Source: Thermoplasmata archaeon (GTDB lineage: Archaea > Thermoplasmatota > E2 > DHVEG-1). Taken from it: a stretch of 64,000 nt of DNA. The notes beneath the pieces are model-generated. The model worked only from the letters and a program-made list of their open reading frames with translations, had not been told where the DNA came from and did no database searches. The stretch is taken from NCBI GenBank assembly GCA_020054495.1, contig JAHWGK010000008.1, positions 1-64,000 on the forward strand, in the 5' to 3' direction. This document shows, one piece after another, positions 28,237-37,737 of the stretch (position 1 is the stretch's first letter; every line of letters starts with the position of its first letter). Both the position numbers and the translations under genes were made by a program.

Positions 28237-30198
28237 ATGACATTAGATAAAGTGTTATCAACGGAAAAAGCAGAATTAGAAGAGGCTGTAAAAATTGCCA
28301 ATAAAGGAACACATTGTGGTATGTGTAAGGTTGATTTTTTAGAATCAGGTTTATGCCCAGCTGGTAAAAAACATGGATTTGCTGCATATTGGCCTGAAGG
28401 AAGAATGGAAATTGTAAAAGCTCTTTATTCTGATAAAATAAAACCTACAAAGGAATTATTGGAAATTGCCAATTCCTGTACAATTTGTGGTATTTGCGAC
28501 AAACAATGCAACTTTATTACACATCTTAGACCAGAAAAAGTTAGCAAGGCTTTGAAGGAATATGTCAATAAATTAGACGATAAAGATATTGTAACTATTC
28601 CTGAAAATCAAACATTAAAGGACATTCGATCAATAGTTGGAGAGAGATGGGCATCTAATGACCCAGCAGTTATTGTATCTTATACAAAGACAATCATTAC
28701 TGAGGATGCTGGAGTGAATTTTTACGTTGTTATGCCTGAAACAACAGAAGAAGTAGCTGAAGTTGTTAAATATGCAGATAAAAACAATATTCCATATCTT
28801 CCACGTGGAAATGGAACATTACTATCGATGTTTATAGAAACACTTCTTGCAAAAGCTGTTGGTCTAGAGAAAGGAATAATATTTGATTTTAGAAGACTGA
28901 GAAAACTTGAAATCGATATAGATAATAAAACAGCAACAATTGGTGTTGGAATAACAGCATTCGAGCTTCAAAAAGAAGCCTATAAACATGAAATGCGCGC
29001 TCTTGTTGCTGAAGCAGAGGCTCATTTGTGTGTAAATATTGCATCAGTTGGAATTATTTCTACTTGGGGTAATACTTACGGATGGGGGTCTGACAATTTT
29101 ATTGATGCAACTCTAGTTAATTCAAAAGGTAATATTGTCCGTCATAGCGATGAGGAAGTATCCAATCCTTATTCAACTAACAATAAATTCACAAATCTTA
29201 CATTAACTCCATCAAAAATCATTACTGAGGCAACTGTAAAACTCCATCCTATATTTGAAGATGAAGAAGCACTTTTAATTCCATTTGAAAAACTTGATGA
29301 TACACTTGACCTTGCGATGACACTTGCAAAAAGAAATATTGGACTTTCTCTTGCTGTAATATCAAGTAAATATCTATCTGAGTTCATCTGTCCAACAAAT
29401 GAAATCGCAGAGGATTTTGACTTTATTGCACAAAATTATCTAAAAATGAACTATTTATTAGATGTTATATGTGATAAGTACGATAAGAAGACAGTGCAAG
29501 ATCTAGCTGATGTTTTTATTGATGAAAATATGATGAAATCCTTGATTCTTGGATCACCTAGGCTTGCTTCACTTAAAGAAAGTGAATTTCTAAAAATTCT
29601 ATCTGAGGAAAAGGATCCCCTCAAAGCAATATTTACAGGACCGATGAGAAAACATTTGGAAAAAGCATTAGATCCATCGCCAGAACAAATATCAAAGGTT
29701 TTTGATGAAGATTTACAGGATTTTTTCAAAAAAGTATATTCAAAACCAGAAATGACAGATGTTGTTTGGCTTCATTCATTTAGGATTCTACCTAGCAGAC
29801 TAATGAGACAGAGAATGTTCATGTTGAGAGGTGGATATATTGTTGCAGATAAAGAGAAAATATTGAACCTAAACAAAATGCTCAAAGAAACAGGTGATAA
29901 ATACAAATTATCAAACGCCCTTGGATTTATTAGTTTCATTGAGAATGGTAAATTTGCATTTGTAGAATATGATTACTACTTTGATCATTTGGATCCTGAC
30001 TCTCATAATCGTTTGAACCAGGCAATTGTTGAAACATTACAATTGGAACTCAAAATTAAAGGTTTGTTACCAATTGAATATGTTTTTCATAAGGGTTTAC
30101 ATCGAAAGGAGCATTTATTTTATCCAATGCCCGAGGGTCTATCAGACGATGAATTAAAAATATTAGGAGAAATGGTTCAATCTGTCGTTGGAGGATAA
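28237..30198 (+). CDS. FeS-FAD oxidoreductase A: N-terminal [4Fe-4S] motifs + VAO/PCMH-type FAD-binding domain
   Basis: CGMCKVDFLESGLCPAG and CTICGICDKQC; FAD_binding_4-like region PYLPRGNGTLLSMFIETLL..GIIFDFRRLRKLEID; gggggtaaaATG start. Confidence 0.8.
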   Translation: MTLDKVLSTEKAELEEAVKIANKGTHCGMCKVDFLESGLCPAGKKHGFAAYWPEGRMEIVKALYSDKIKPTKELLEIANSCTICGICDKQCNFITHLRPEKVSKALKEYVNKLDDKDIVTIPENQTLKDIRSIVGERWASNDPAVIVSYTKTIITEDAGVNFYVVMPETTEEVAEVVKYADKNNIPYLPRGNGTLLSMFIETLLAKAVGLEKGIIFDFRRLRKLEIDIDNKTATIGVGITAFELQKEAYKHEMRALVAEAEAHLCVNIASVGIISTWGNTYGWGSDNFIDATLVNSKGNIVRHSDEEVSNPYSTNNKFTNLTLTPSKIITEATVKLHPIFEDEEALLIPFEKLDDTLDLAMTLAKRNIGLSLAVISSKYLSEFICPTNEIAEDFDFIAQNYLKMNYLLDVICDKYDKKTVQDLADVFIDENMMKSLILGSPRLASLKESEFLKILSEEKDPLKAIFTGPMRKHLEKALDPSPEQISKVFDEDLQDFFKKVYSKPEMTDVVWLHSFRILPSRLMRQRMFMLRGGYIVADKEKILNLNKMLKETGDKYKLSNALGFISFIENGKFAFVEYDYYFDHLDPDSHNRLNQAIVETLQLELKIKGLLPIEYVFHKGLHRKEHLFYPMPEGLSDDELKILGEMVQSVVGG

Positions 30199-30206
30199 TA
30201 AAGTTT

Positions 30207-30611
30207 ATGAAGTTCTTATCTGAAGAGTGGATTGAAAAAGCTAAAAAAATAGCTACTGAAAAATTAGACCCAGAAAAAGACCTAAAAAAGGCAACAACTT
30301 CGCTATTGAATATAATTGAAAACATACCTCCTGATGGCAAAACTGTTTATTTCTACCTATCAGTAAAAGAAGGTAATCTTCAAGAAATGCTAATAAATCA
30401 GTCTGGATCACTGCTTGATAAAAATGCAGAATTTGTAGTAACTGGTAATTACGACACTTTTGGTCAAATCTTTAAAGGAGAAATGAGTACACTCATTGCT
30501 TTAATAAAAAATAGAGTAAAAATTAAAGGAGATAAAGTAAAAGCCCTTAAATTTGTAAAGCCAATTGATAAAATTAATGATTGTTTAAGAGAGCTAGAAA
30601 CTGAATTTTAA
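30207..30611 (+). CDS. SCP2-like (sterol carrier-like) small protein
   Basis: MKFLSEEWIEKAKKIATEKLD...YLSVKEGNLQEMLINQ...VTGNYDTFGQIFKGEMSTLIALIKNRVKIKGDKVKALKFVKPI. Confidence 0.7.
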   Translation: MKFLSEEWIEKAKKIATEKLDPEKDLKKATTSLLNIIENIPPDGKTVYFYLSVKEGNLQEMLINQSGSLLDKNAEFVVTGNYDTFGQIFKGEMSTLIALIKNRVKIKGDKVKALKFVKPIDKINDCLRELETEF

Positions 30612-30752
30612 ACATATTTAATTTTAAATTATGAAAAAATTGATGCGATATTATCCTTTATTTATTTTTTTATATATTTTCCAATAAAAACCTTTAATAA
30701 TATGAGTTGTTATCATTTCTATTGTATATATTATTATTTTGGGGGAAAAAAC

Positions 30753-32723
30753 ATGACATCAGATAATGTTTTGGTTATGGAGAAAACATCATTTAAAGAC
30801 GCAGTTACTATTGCAAAAAAAGGTACCCATTGTGGCATGTGCAGATTTGATTTTCTTGGAAGTGGCGTGTGCCCAGCGGGTAGAAAACATGGATTTTTAG
30901 CATATTGGCCACAAGGGCGCATGGAAATCGTGAAACAATTGGATTCAGGCCGAGTTAAACCTACAGAGAAGCTAAAAGATATTGTTAATTCGTGTAATCT
31001 TTGTGGTATTTGTGATAAACAATGTAATTTTATTACACAATTACGACCCGAAAAGGTTGCAGGCGCATTAAAAGAATATGTTGATAGTCTAGATGAAAGT
31101 GAAATTCAGCATGTTCCTGAGGACGATATTCTTCACGGATTACGTGAAATTGTCGGTGATGATTGGGCAACAAATGATCCTATTATAATCTCCGCCTATA
31201 CAATGACAATTCTTCCCCCAGATAATAAACTAAATTATTATGTTGTAATGCCAGAAAATACAGAGCAAATATCAAAGATTGTAAAATTTGCTAATAAAAA
31301 CAATGTCCCATATTTACCGCGAAGTGGTGGAACAGCATTTTCAGCAGCTGCACCAACTGTTTTGGTAAAAGGTCTTAGTCTTGAACAAGGAATTATTATC
31401 GATCTTTATAGATTAAGAAATCTCGAGATTCATCCTGATAGTCAAACTGCAACAATAGGCGCAGGTATTACTATGTTTGAACTGCAAAAAGAAGCACTTA
31501 ATCATAAATTAAGAGCATTGGCGGCAGAAGCTGGAGCACATGTATGCTCTAATATTTTGACAACAGGAATTATCTCTACTTGGGGAAACAAATACGGAGC
31601 TTTTGCAGATAATTTTATTGATTTAACAACAGTAGATGATGAAGGCAATATTAAAAAACATAGTGATTGGGAGAGAAACAATCCTTATTCCACAGAACCT
31701 GGTTTTACAAATCTATCTCTCACTCCATCTGTAATTGTAACTGAAGCCGTGGTTAAACTACATCCAGTTTTTGATGATGAAGAAGCTGTTCTTGTGCCAT
31801 TTGATAACATTAGAGATGCCTTTAGACTTTTAATTAAGTTAGGAAAACGTGATGTAGGTTTATCACTTGCTGTTCTCTCACGTAAATATCTTGCTGAGTT
31901 TCTAAGTCCAACCATCCAAATCTCTAAAGACTTTGATTATGTTTGTAAAAACTATCTTAAACTAAACTATGTAGTAGCTGTCATCTGCGATCAAAATGAC
32001 AAAAAAATTGTAGAAGATATGGTAAATTGTACAATTGATCAATCTTTAATGAAGAGTCTGATATTAGGTGCTCCTAGATTTTCAAAACTTAGAGATAGTG
32101 AATTTTTAAAGATACTTTCAGAGGAAGAAGACCCTCTGAAAGCAATATTTGCTGGCCCAATGAGAAAACATTTGGAAAAAGCATTAGATCCATCACCTGA
32201 ACAAGTTTCGAAAGTTTTTGATGAAGATTTGCAGGATTTTTTCAAAAAAGTTTATTCCAAACCAGAAATGACCGATATTGTTTGGCTACATGCATTTCGA
32301 ATACTTCCTACAAGAATGATGAGACAGCAAATGTTTATGGGGCCTGGAGGAGCTATGTGGACTGGAGATGAAGACCATTATTTGAATTGGATCCAAATGT
32401 TTGCAGACATGGGAGATAAATTAGATGTTGAACATTCACTTGGTTTCATTAGCCCACTGGATCATGGTAAGTTTGCATATATGGAATATGACTATTATTA
32501 TGATCATAATGATCCTGAGGAACGCAATAAAATAAGTAAGATTACTGTTGACTCAATGGAACAATCATTAGTAATGGGGAAAGTACTCACAATTCTAAAT
32601 TATTTATACAAAGGTATATACCGTAAAGAACATGTTCTATATCCAATAGCTAAGGGAATTTCAGAGGAAGAGCAAGAACTGTTCAAAGAATTGCTAGGAA
32701 CAGTTCTAGGGGAGGAAATATAA
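30753..32723 (+). CDS. FeS-FAD oxidoreductase B, paralogue of the preceding oxidoreductase
   Basis: CGMCRFDFLGSGVCPAG, CNLCGICDKQC; PYLPRSGGTAFSAAAPTVL. Confidence 0.82.
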   Translation: MTSDNVLVMEKTSFKDAVTIAKKGTHCGMCRFDFLGSGVCPAGRKHGFLAYWPQGRMEIVKQLDSGRVKPTEKLKDIVNSCNLCGICDKQCNFITQLRPEKVAGALKEYVDSLDESEIQHVPEDDILHGLREIVGDDWATNDPIIISAYTMTILPPDNKLNYYVVMPENTEQISKIVKFANKNNVPYLPRSGGTAFSAAAPTVLVKGLSLEQGIIIDLYRLRNLEIHPDSQTATIGAGITMFELQKEALNHKLRALAAEAGAHVCSNILTTGIISTWGNKYGAFADNFIDLTTVDDEGNIKKHSDWERNNPYSTEPGFTNLSLTPSVIVTEAVVKLHPVFDDEEAVLVPFDNIRDAFRLLIKLGKRDVGLSLAVLSRKYLAEFLSPTIQISKDFDYVCKNYLKLNYVVAVICDQNDKKIVEDMVNCTIDQSLMKSLILGAPRFSKLRDSEFLKILSEEEDPLKAIFAGPMRKHLEKALDPSPEQVSKVFDEDLQDFFKKVYSKPEMTDIVWLHAFRILPTRMMRQQMFMGPGGAMWTGDEDHYLNWIQMFADMGDKLDVEHSLGFISPLDHGKFAYMEYDYYYDHNDPEERNKISKITVDSMEQSLVMGKVLTILNYLYKGIYRKEHVLYPIAKGISEEEQELFKELLGTVLGEEI

Positions 32724-33136
32724 TGGTAAAATTTCTTTCAGAAGAATGGATTGAGATTGGTAAAAAATATATGATTGAAAAGCTCGATCCAGTAAAAGAT
32801 TTGAAAAGTATAACCACATCTTTACTTGGCGTTGTAGAGCATATTCCACCAGATGACTCAACAATGAATTTCTATCTAGAACTTGAAGGTGGAAAATTAA
32901 AGGATTTTATCGTTAACACTGGGTACACTTTTGAAGAAAAAGAAGCTGCTTATGAAATTAAAGGTAACTACGGTACATATAAAAGCGTTCTTAAAGGAGA
33001 GATGAGTCTGGGTATTGCTGTTTTAAAAAACAGATTAAAAGTAAAGGGAAGTAAAATGGCAGCTCTTAAGCTAATTAAACCGCTTGATGGAGTAATTGTA
33101 TCGCTGCAAGAAATCACAGATGAATTTGAAGAATAA
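32723..33136 (+). CDS. SCP2-like small protein
   Basis: Paralogous to 30207-30611; start overlaps the upstream stop (taATG). Confidence 0.7.
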   Translation: MVKFLSEEWIEIGKKYMIEKLDPVKDLKSITTSLLGVVEHIPPDDSTMNFYLELEGGKLKDFIVNTGYTFEEKEAAYEIKGNYGTYKSVLKGEMSLGIAVLKNRLKVKGSKMAALKLIKPLDGVIVSLQEITDEFEE

Positions 33137-33177
33137 TTAAAAGTCAATTTGAAAGAATTAATTGAAGAGGGTTGAAT

Positions 33178-34539
33178 ATGGCAGTGTCAAATCAATATGC
33201 TGAAATAAAAAAGCTATTAGATAAGTTTATTACTCCTAGCGAGTCTTGGACTCCTGTAGAAAAAGCACTTTTTACTCCTGAGATGTTTTTTACAAATTAT
33301 AAGAAGAATCAGGAGTTGCTTTTACCTGCGATAAAACATAGCTTCAAACATCACTATGAAAACAATGTTCTTTTCAAAAGATTATGTGAAGTAGACAATG
33401 TCACAGTTGATAATATCAAAACATTAGATGACGTAAAAAAGATACCACTACTCCCTGATAGTTTTTTCAAAGATTATCCTGAAGGTAAAGGCTTTTTGAC
33501 ATGGTTGGATAACATATATACAGGCTCAACTCCAATGCCAAATTTCAGAACTGAAGCACCAGATCATGATGAGGTTATCGAGCAGTTTAACCAAAAAGGT
33601 GTTTCCATCATGTTTACAAGTGGTACATCTGGTAGATTCAGTTTTATTCCAAGAAATACAGGCTCATGGGATCGTCTTAGATACAATGCAATTAGATCTA
33701 TTGTCGAATTAATGGATTATGATCCAAATGACTCTGTAGTTTTACTAATACCGGATCCAAGGCAGACCAATCTTACAATTGCTGGTCTTTTTGGTATAGC
33801 TTATGATTTATACAAACCAGAAAACATTCATGTTGCACTTGAAGACACAAAAATTACCACCCAGTTTTTACGTATGCAAAGAGCAGATACAATCGGGCTT
33901 AAAGAAAAAATAAAAGCAAAAGCAATGGCGAAATTAAGCCCAATTGTCCAGAAGAAATCAGACCTCAGAATGATTGCTCTTTTTGAAAAATTCGAAAAAG
34001 AAGGAAAAAGAGCAAATATTGCAGGTCCTCCTTTTTGGCTTAATAGAGTTATGGAAAGAATGATAAAAGAAGATAGAAAAGTAAAATTACCTGACAGTCA
34101 AGTTCTAACAGGAGGCGGCTGGAAAGCCGAAGAAGATAAAAGGGCGCCAGAGGAAGCCTTCCGGGAGAAAGTTGAAGATATTCTCGGTATTCCTCAAAAT
34201 CGTTATCATGATGTTTATGCTATGTCCGAATGCAGCTCTGTTTTTTTAAGCTGTGAAGGACATTACAAACATGTTCCACCAACAATTATACCGCTTGTTT
34301 TAGACGAAGAGCTTAAACCAATTGGCTATAATAAATTTGGTCGTTTTGCATTTATTGACCCAATACCTGACAGCTACCCAGGTTTTATTATAACAGGTGA
34401 CAAAGTAAAACTGTTTGAAAAATGCCCAGTGTGTAATCATGAGGGGCCAGTACTTGACATTGAAGTTGCTCGCCTGCCAGGAGTTGAAGGGCGAGGTTGT
34501 GCAGCTGTAATGGCTGAGCTAATGGAATCGGAGGAATAA
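33178..34539 (+). CDS. LuxE-like acyl-protein synthetase / adenylate-forming enzyme
   Basis: MFTSGTSGRFSFIPR (P-loop-like motif of the ANL superfamily), GLFGIAYDLY, LTGGGWKAEED, YAMSECSSVFLSCE. Confidence 0.8.
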   Translation: MAVSNQYAEIKKLLDKFITPSESWTPVEKALFTPEMFFTNYKKNQELLLPAIKHSFKHHYENNVLFKRLCEVDNVTVDNIKTLDDVKKIPLLPDSFFKDYPEGKGFLTWLDNIYTGSTPMPNFRTEAPDHDEVIEQFNQKGVSIMFTSGTSGRFSFIPRNTGSWDRLRYNAIRSIVELMDYDPNDSVVLLIPDPRQTNLTIAGLFGIAYDLYKPENIHVALEDTKITTQFLRMQRADTIGLKEKIKAKAMAKLSPIVQKKSDLRMIALFEKFEKEGKRANIAGPPFWLNRVMERMIKEDRKVKLPDSQVLTGGGWKAEEDKRAPEEAFREKVEDILGIPQNRYHDVYAMSECSSVFLSCEGHYKHVPPTIIPLVLDEELKPIGYNKFGRFAFIDPIPDSYPGFIITGDKVKLFEKCPVCNHEGPVLDIEVARLPGVEGRGCAAVMAELMESEE

Positions 34540-34543
34540 GACA

Positions 34544-34945
34544 ATGGTTCGTTTCCCATCCGATGAATGGATTAAAATATTTAAAGAAGAGCTGAATAAA
34601 AATAAATCATATGAAGAAGCCGCTAAAACATGGGAGGGAGACTTTCTCTTTGTGGTTACCCCTGATGAAGAATTAAAAGAAGAAGTTACTTTTTATGTTG
34701 ATCTCTGGCATGGAAAATGTAAAGATGCATATCTTGTAAATGATAATAAAACAGCAGCATTCATTTTTAAAGGACCATATTCTAACTGGAAGAAAGTAAT
34801 AAACAAAGAGCTTGACCCAATTCGTGGATTAATCAGGGGAATGTTCACTATTGAAGGAGATTCAAAGGTAATTCTTGACCAATCTAAAGCAGCCCAAGAG
34901 CTTGTAAATACTGCAAGTACCATTCCAGTCGAATTTGAGGTATAA
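34544..34945 (+). CDS. SCP2-like small protein, divergent third copy
   Basis: MVRFPSDEWIKIFKEELNKNK...FVVTPDEELKEEVTFYVDLWHGKCKDAYLVND...FIFKGPYSNWKKVINKELDPIRGLIRGMFTIEGD. Confidence 0.6.
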   Translation: MVRFPSDEWIKIFKEELNKNKSYEEAAKTWEGDFLFVVTPDEELKEEVTFYVDLWHGKCKDAYLVNDNKTAAFIFKGPYSNWKKVINKELDPIRGLIRGMFTIEGDSKVILDQSKAAQELVNTASTIPVEFEV

Positions 34946-34950
34946 CTTAT

Positions 34951-36504
34951 ATGGGGAAAACAATAAACACTTATTTCTGGAACCCTAAACTGGGTATCGA
35001 TGATAATTTAGAGTTTAGTTATGAAGATGTTGGAAATGGAATTGAACTGAAAAAACCAATTTTTACTAAAGAATCTCTCAATATAATAATTAGCAGCTTA
35101 AAACAATCAAGACAAAATTACCTCCTCAATATTAACATTCCAGTTGTCTTTGATGTTATTGAAAAAGTAACAGAACTTTGGGCGAATCCAAATTATAAAG
35201 GTAGAAAAATTGCAAGAGAAGTTCTACCAACAGTCACTGGTTTTTCAGAACAAATGATTGACTCCTGGGGTTTTGATCATTTTATGAAAATCCTAAAAAA
35301 AGAAAACCTTCCTTTATTTGGAAAGTTAAAACCTGAAAATTATCAGAAATTTTCTGATCTTCAAGATGGACTTGTTAAAGCCTATGGCAAAGTAGATGTA
35401 AGTCATTCAAATTTTGAACCTGAAATAATAGGTCATATTTGTGCTGGAAACATCCTTGGCATTGCTGCTTTTGAAATGATTATTGATAAACTAGTTGATG
35501 CAGCAACATGGATAAAGGTTCCAACAGAAGAACCTGTTTTTGGCGCTCTCTATGCTAAATCAATTGAAGAAATAGATCCAAAACTAGCATACTCAATTGC
35601 AATTCTACCATTTGGAAGTAAGGATAAATTTGTTCAAGATTTTCTCTTTTCAAAATCTGATATCGTTCGTGCAACAGGTGGTGAACAAGCCCGAATAAGT
35701 TTAACAAATCTTGCAGAAAAACATAATATACCTATTTCTGGCCACTGGCATAAATTTAGTTTTATTACAATTGCAAAAGATTACATGAATGAGCAAGCCA
35801 GTCAAATTGCAGAACTTGTTTCACTTGATGTAACTGCCTGGGATCAACAGGGTTGTTTTTCGCCACAAGAAATATTTGTTGAAAAAGGTGGAGAAGTTGA
35901 TCCTTTAAAATTTGCTGAACTGCTTTCTGAAGAAATGGAAACAACTTCAATAGCACTCCCAAAAGGTACAAATTCTGGGAAGATGCAGGTTTTAGATGGC
36001 TATCACCAATACTTCAAGAAAGAGATGATGGGGGAACCTGTGAAAATATTTCCTTCAGCGACACATCAATGGCTTGTAATTTATGATGGAACAACTACAC
36101 GTTTTGAACCGTCTCCATTATTTCGAGTAATTAGAGTAAAACCTGTGGATGATATAATGGAGATTCCTAAACTTGTAAAGCCACTAGGAAGCTTCTTGCA
36201 AACTGTTGGTGTTGCAATTCCTAATAATCGTTTGATTCCTTTTGCAGATGCAATTGGCGAAGCAGGCGCAACAAACATACGTGCAATTAGCAGTATGACA
36301 CTTCAAAAACCTTGGGAACCATGGGATGGAAGATTTCCATTGCATGAACTTTTTGAACATGATAATATCCGTTGGGTGAGTATTAGCACAAGAGATATCG
36401 ACAAAGAAATAGAAATAGCACTTGAACGAAAACGGTCAATTGTTAATCAACGTATTGATACTATCCAGCAAAAAGAACAGTCTACTTTGCATTTACCTGA
36501 ATAA
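34951..36504 (+). CDS. LuxC-like acyl-CoA reductase
   Basis: GHICAGNILGIAAFEMIIDKLVDAATWIKVP, SLDVTAWDQQGCFSPQEIFVE (catalytic Cys region), ALDH-like fold. Confidence 0.82.
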   Translation: MGKTINTYFWNPKLGIDDNLEFSYEDVGNGIELKKPIFTKESLNIIISSLKQSRQNYLLNINIPVVFDVIEKVTELWANPNYKGRKIAREVLPTVTGFSEQMIDSWGFDHFMKILKKENLPLFGKLKPENYQKFSDLQDGLVKAYGKVDVSHSNFEPEIIGHICAGNILGIAAFEMIIDKLVDAATWIKVPTEEPVFGALYAKSIEEIDPKLAYSIAILPFGSKDKFVQDFLFSKSDIVRATGGEQARISLTNLAEKHNIPISGHWHKFSFITIAKDYMNEQASQIAELVSLDVTAWDQQGCFSPQEIFVEKGGEVDPLKFAELLSEEMETTSIALPKGTNSGKMQVLDGYHQYFKKEMMGEPVKIFPSATHQWLVIYDGTTTRFEPSPLFRVIRVKPVDDIMEIPKLVKPLGSFLQTVGVAIPNNRLIPFADAIGEAGATNIRAISSMTLQKPWEPWDGRFPLHELFEHDNIRWVSISTRDIDKEIEIALERKRSIVNQRIDTIQQKEQSTLHLPE

Positions 36505-36509
36505 GGATT

Positions 36510-37622
36510 TTATTTAACCTTTTTGAACCTTGAACCTAGCTTTTTCATTACCTTTGGAAGAGTTGTATATTCCATATCAGCCATTGGAAGACGATGTGGT
36601 TCAAAAGGACCATGTCTTCTCATATAATCAGTTATATGCTGTGCTTCTTTTCTTGTGATATCAAATGCAGGATCATCAAACAAATCAACTGGTTCTGTAA
36701 TTTTTCCTTCCTTAAGTTGGAAACCAAGTGCAGTAACTCTAGGTGGGCCATCAAACCTTGTACATTTCGCATCTTTTACAGAAACTGGCATCAAAGGACC
36801 ATTATGAGACCCTCTCATCCAGCCTGAGACAAGATGCCCAAGTGAAAAACCTTCAAGTACCTCTCCAACTGCAGGTAGTCCAGATTGCGCACGAACGATA
36901 CCCGCGGGATCATCCTTTCCAACATACTCCCCAGCTATCTCATAAAGTTTTTCAGTTGATATTGCAGAAACTGGTTCATCTGATGGTAACTTTGAAGTCT
37001 TTTTTGGAAATACTCGTTTTATTACAAAACGAGATTTTGCGCCAATTAATGCTAAAAGATCATACATTTCCTCAGGTGTTTCTAAAAATACATTTTTGTG
37101 TTCTTGGATATCCCATACTTCAAAAATAAAACCGTCGTGAATAGAAGGATCAATTATAAGCCCAGCCGTGTTAAATGGATCTGCAAAGATTTTGAAAATT
37201 GGCAAATTAAACGCTCCAGGCTCTGTTTTATCCATCATAAAGACAATAACCGGCTCGGCTTTTCTCTCTGTAAATTCTATTTCTGCTATACCTGGCCCCA
37301 TTCCCTTTATATTACCTGAAAAAGCATCAGATAGAAGATCTTGACCTGCTCCATATAAACCAAGATCGCTTGCCCTATCGGTTGCTTCACAAAAAGTATC
37401 CCAGGCTAGACCGTGAATTTCTTTACTATCAACACCTTTTTTATGAGTCATAATAAGTTCGAGATCATCTCCGCAGTGTGTGACATGAAAATCCATCAAT
37501 AATTTATCTTTTTTAGCTTTCGATAATTTTTTCCTTGCAATGTCTTCAAGATCTGGATGAACTAAAGCATGTCCCGGCCATCCACCGACGTCTGCTTTAA
37601 TTACACTAAAGGTAGTTTTCAT
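36510..37622 (-). CDS. fbp: Bifunctional fructose-1,6-bisphosphate aldolase/phosphatase
   Basis: MKTTFSVIKADVGGWPGHALVHPDL, HCGDDLELIMTHKKG, GPGIAEIEFTERKAEP. Confidence 0.96.
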   Translation of the reverse strand: MKTTFSVIKADVGGWPGHALVHPDLEDIARKKLSKAKKDKLLMDFHVTHCGDDLELIMTHKKGVDSKEIHGLAWDTFCEATDRASDLGLYGAGQDLLSDAFSGNIKGMGPGIAEIEFTERKAEPVIVFMMDKTEPGAFNLPIFKIFADPFNTAGLIIDPSIHDGFIFEVWDIQEHKNVFLETPEEMYDLLALIGAKSRFVIKRVFPKKTSKLPSDEPVSAISTEKLYEIAGEYVGKDDPAGIVRAQSGLPAVGEVLEGFSLGHLVSGWMRGSHNGPLMPVSVKDAKCTRFDGPPRVTALGFQLKEGKITEPVDLFDDPAFDITRKEAQHITDYMRRHGPFEPHRLPMADMEYTTLPKVMKKLGSRFKKVK

Positions 37623-37737
37623 AGTTTTAAACCTCCTGTTTCCAGGGTATACAAACCATATTTATAAATGATTTGGAAGCCCTATTAGTAAAGTATATAT
37701 TTTTCCCCCTATTTGGGATAAAAGGTTGATTGTTAAA

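Noticed and set aside
28201-36504. Full bacterial-type bioluminescence operon
   Set aside because: No LuxA/LuxB-like flavin monooxygenase or LuxD thioesterase visible; only LuxC/LuxE-type genes are supported.
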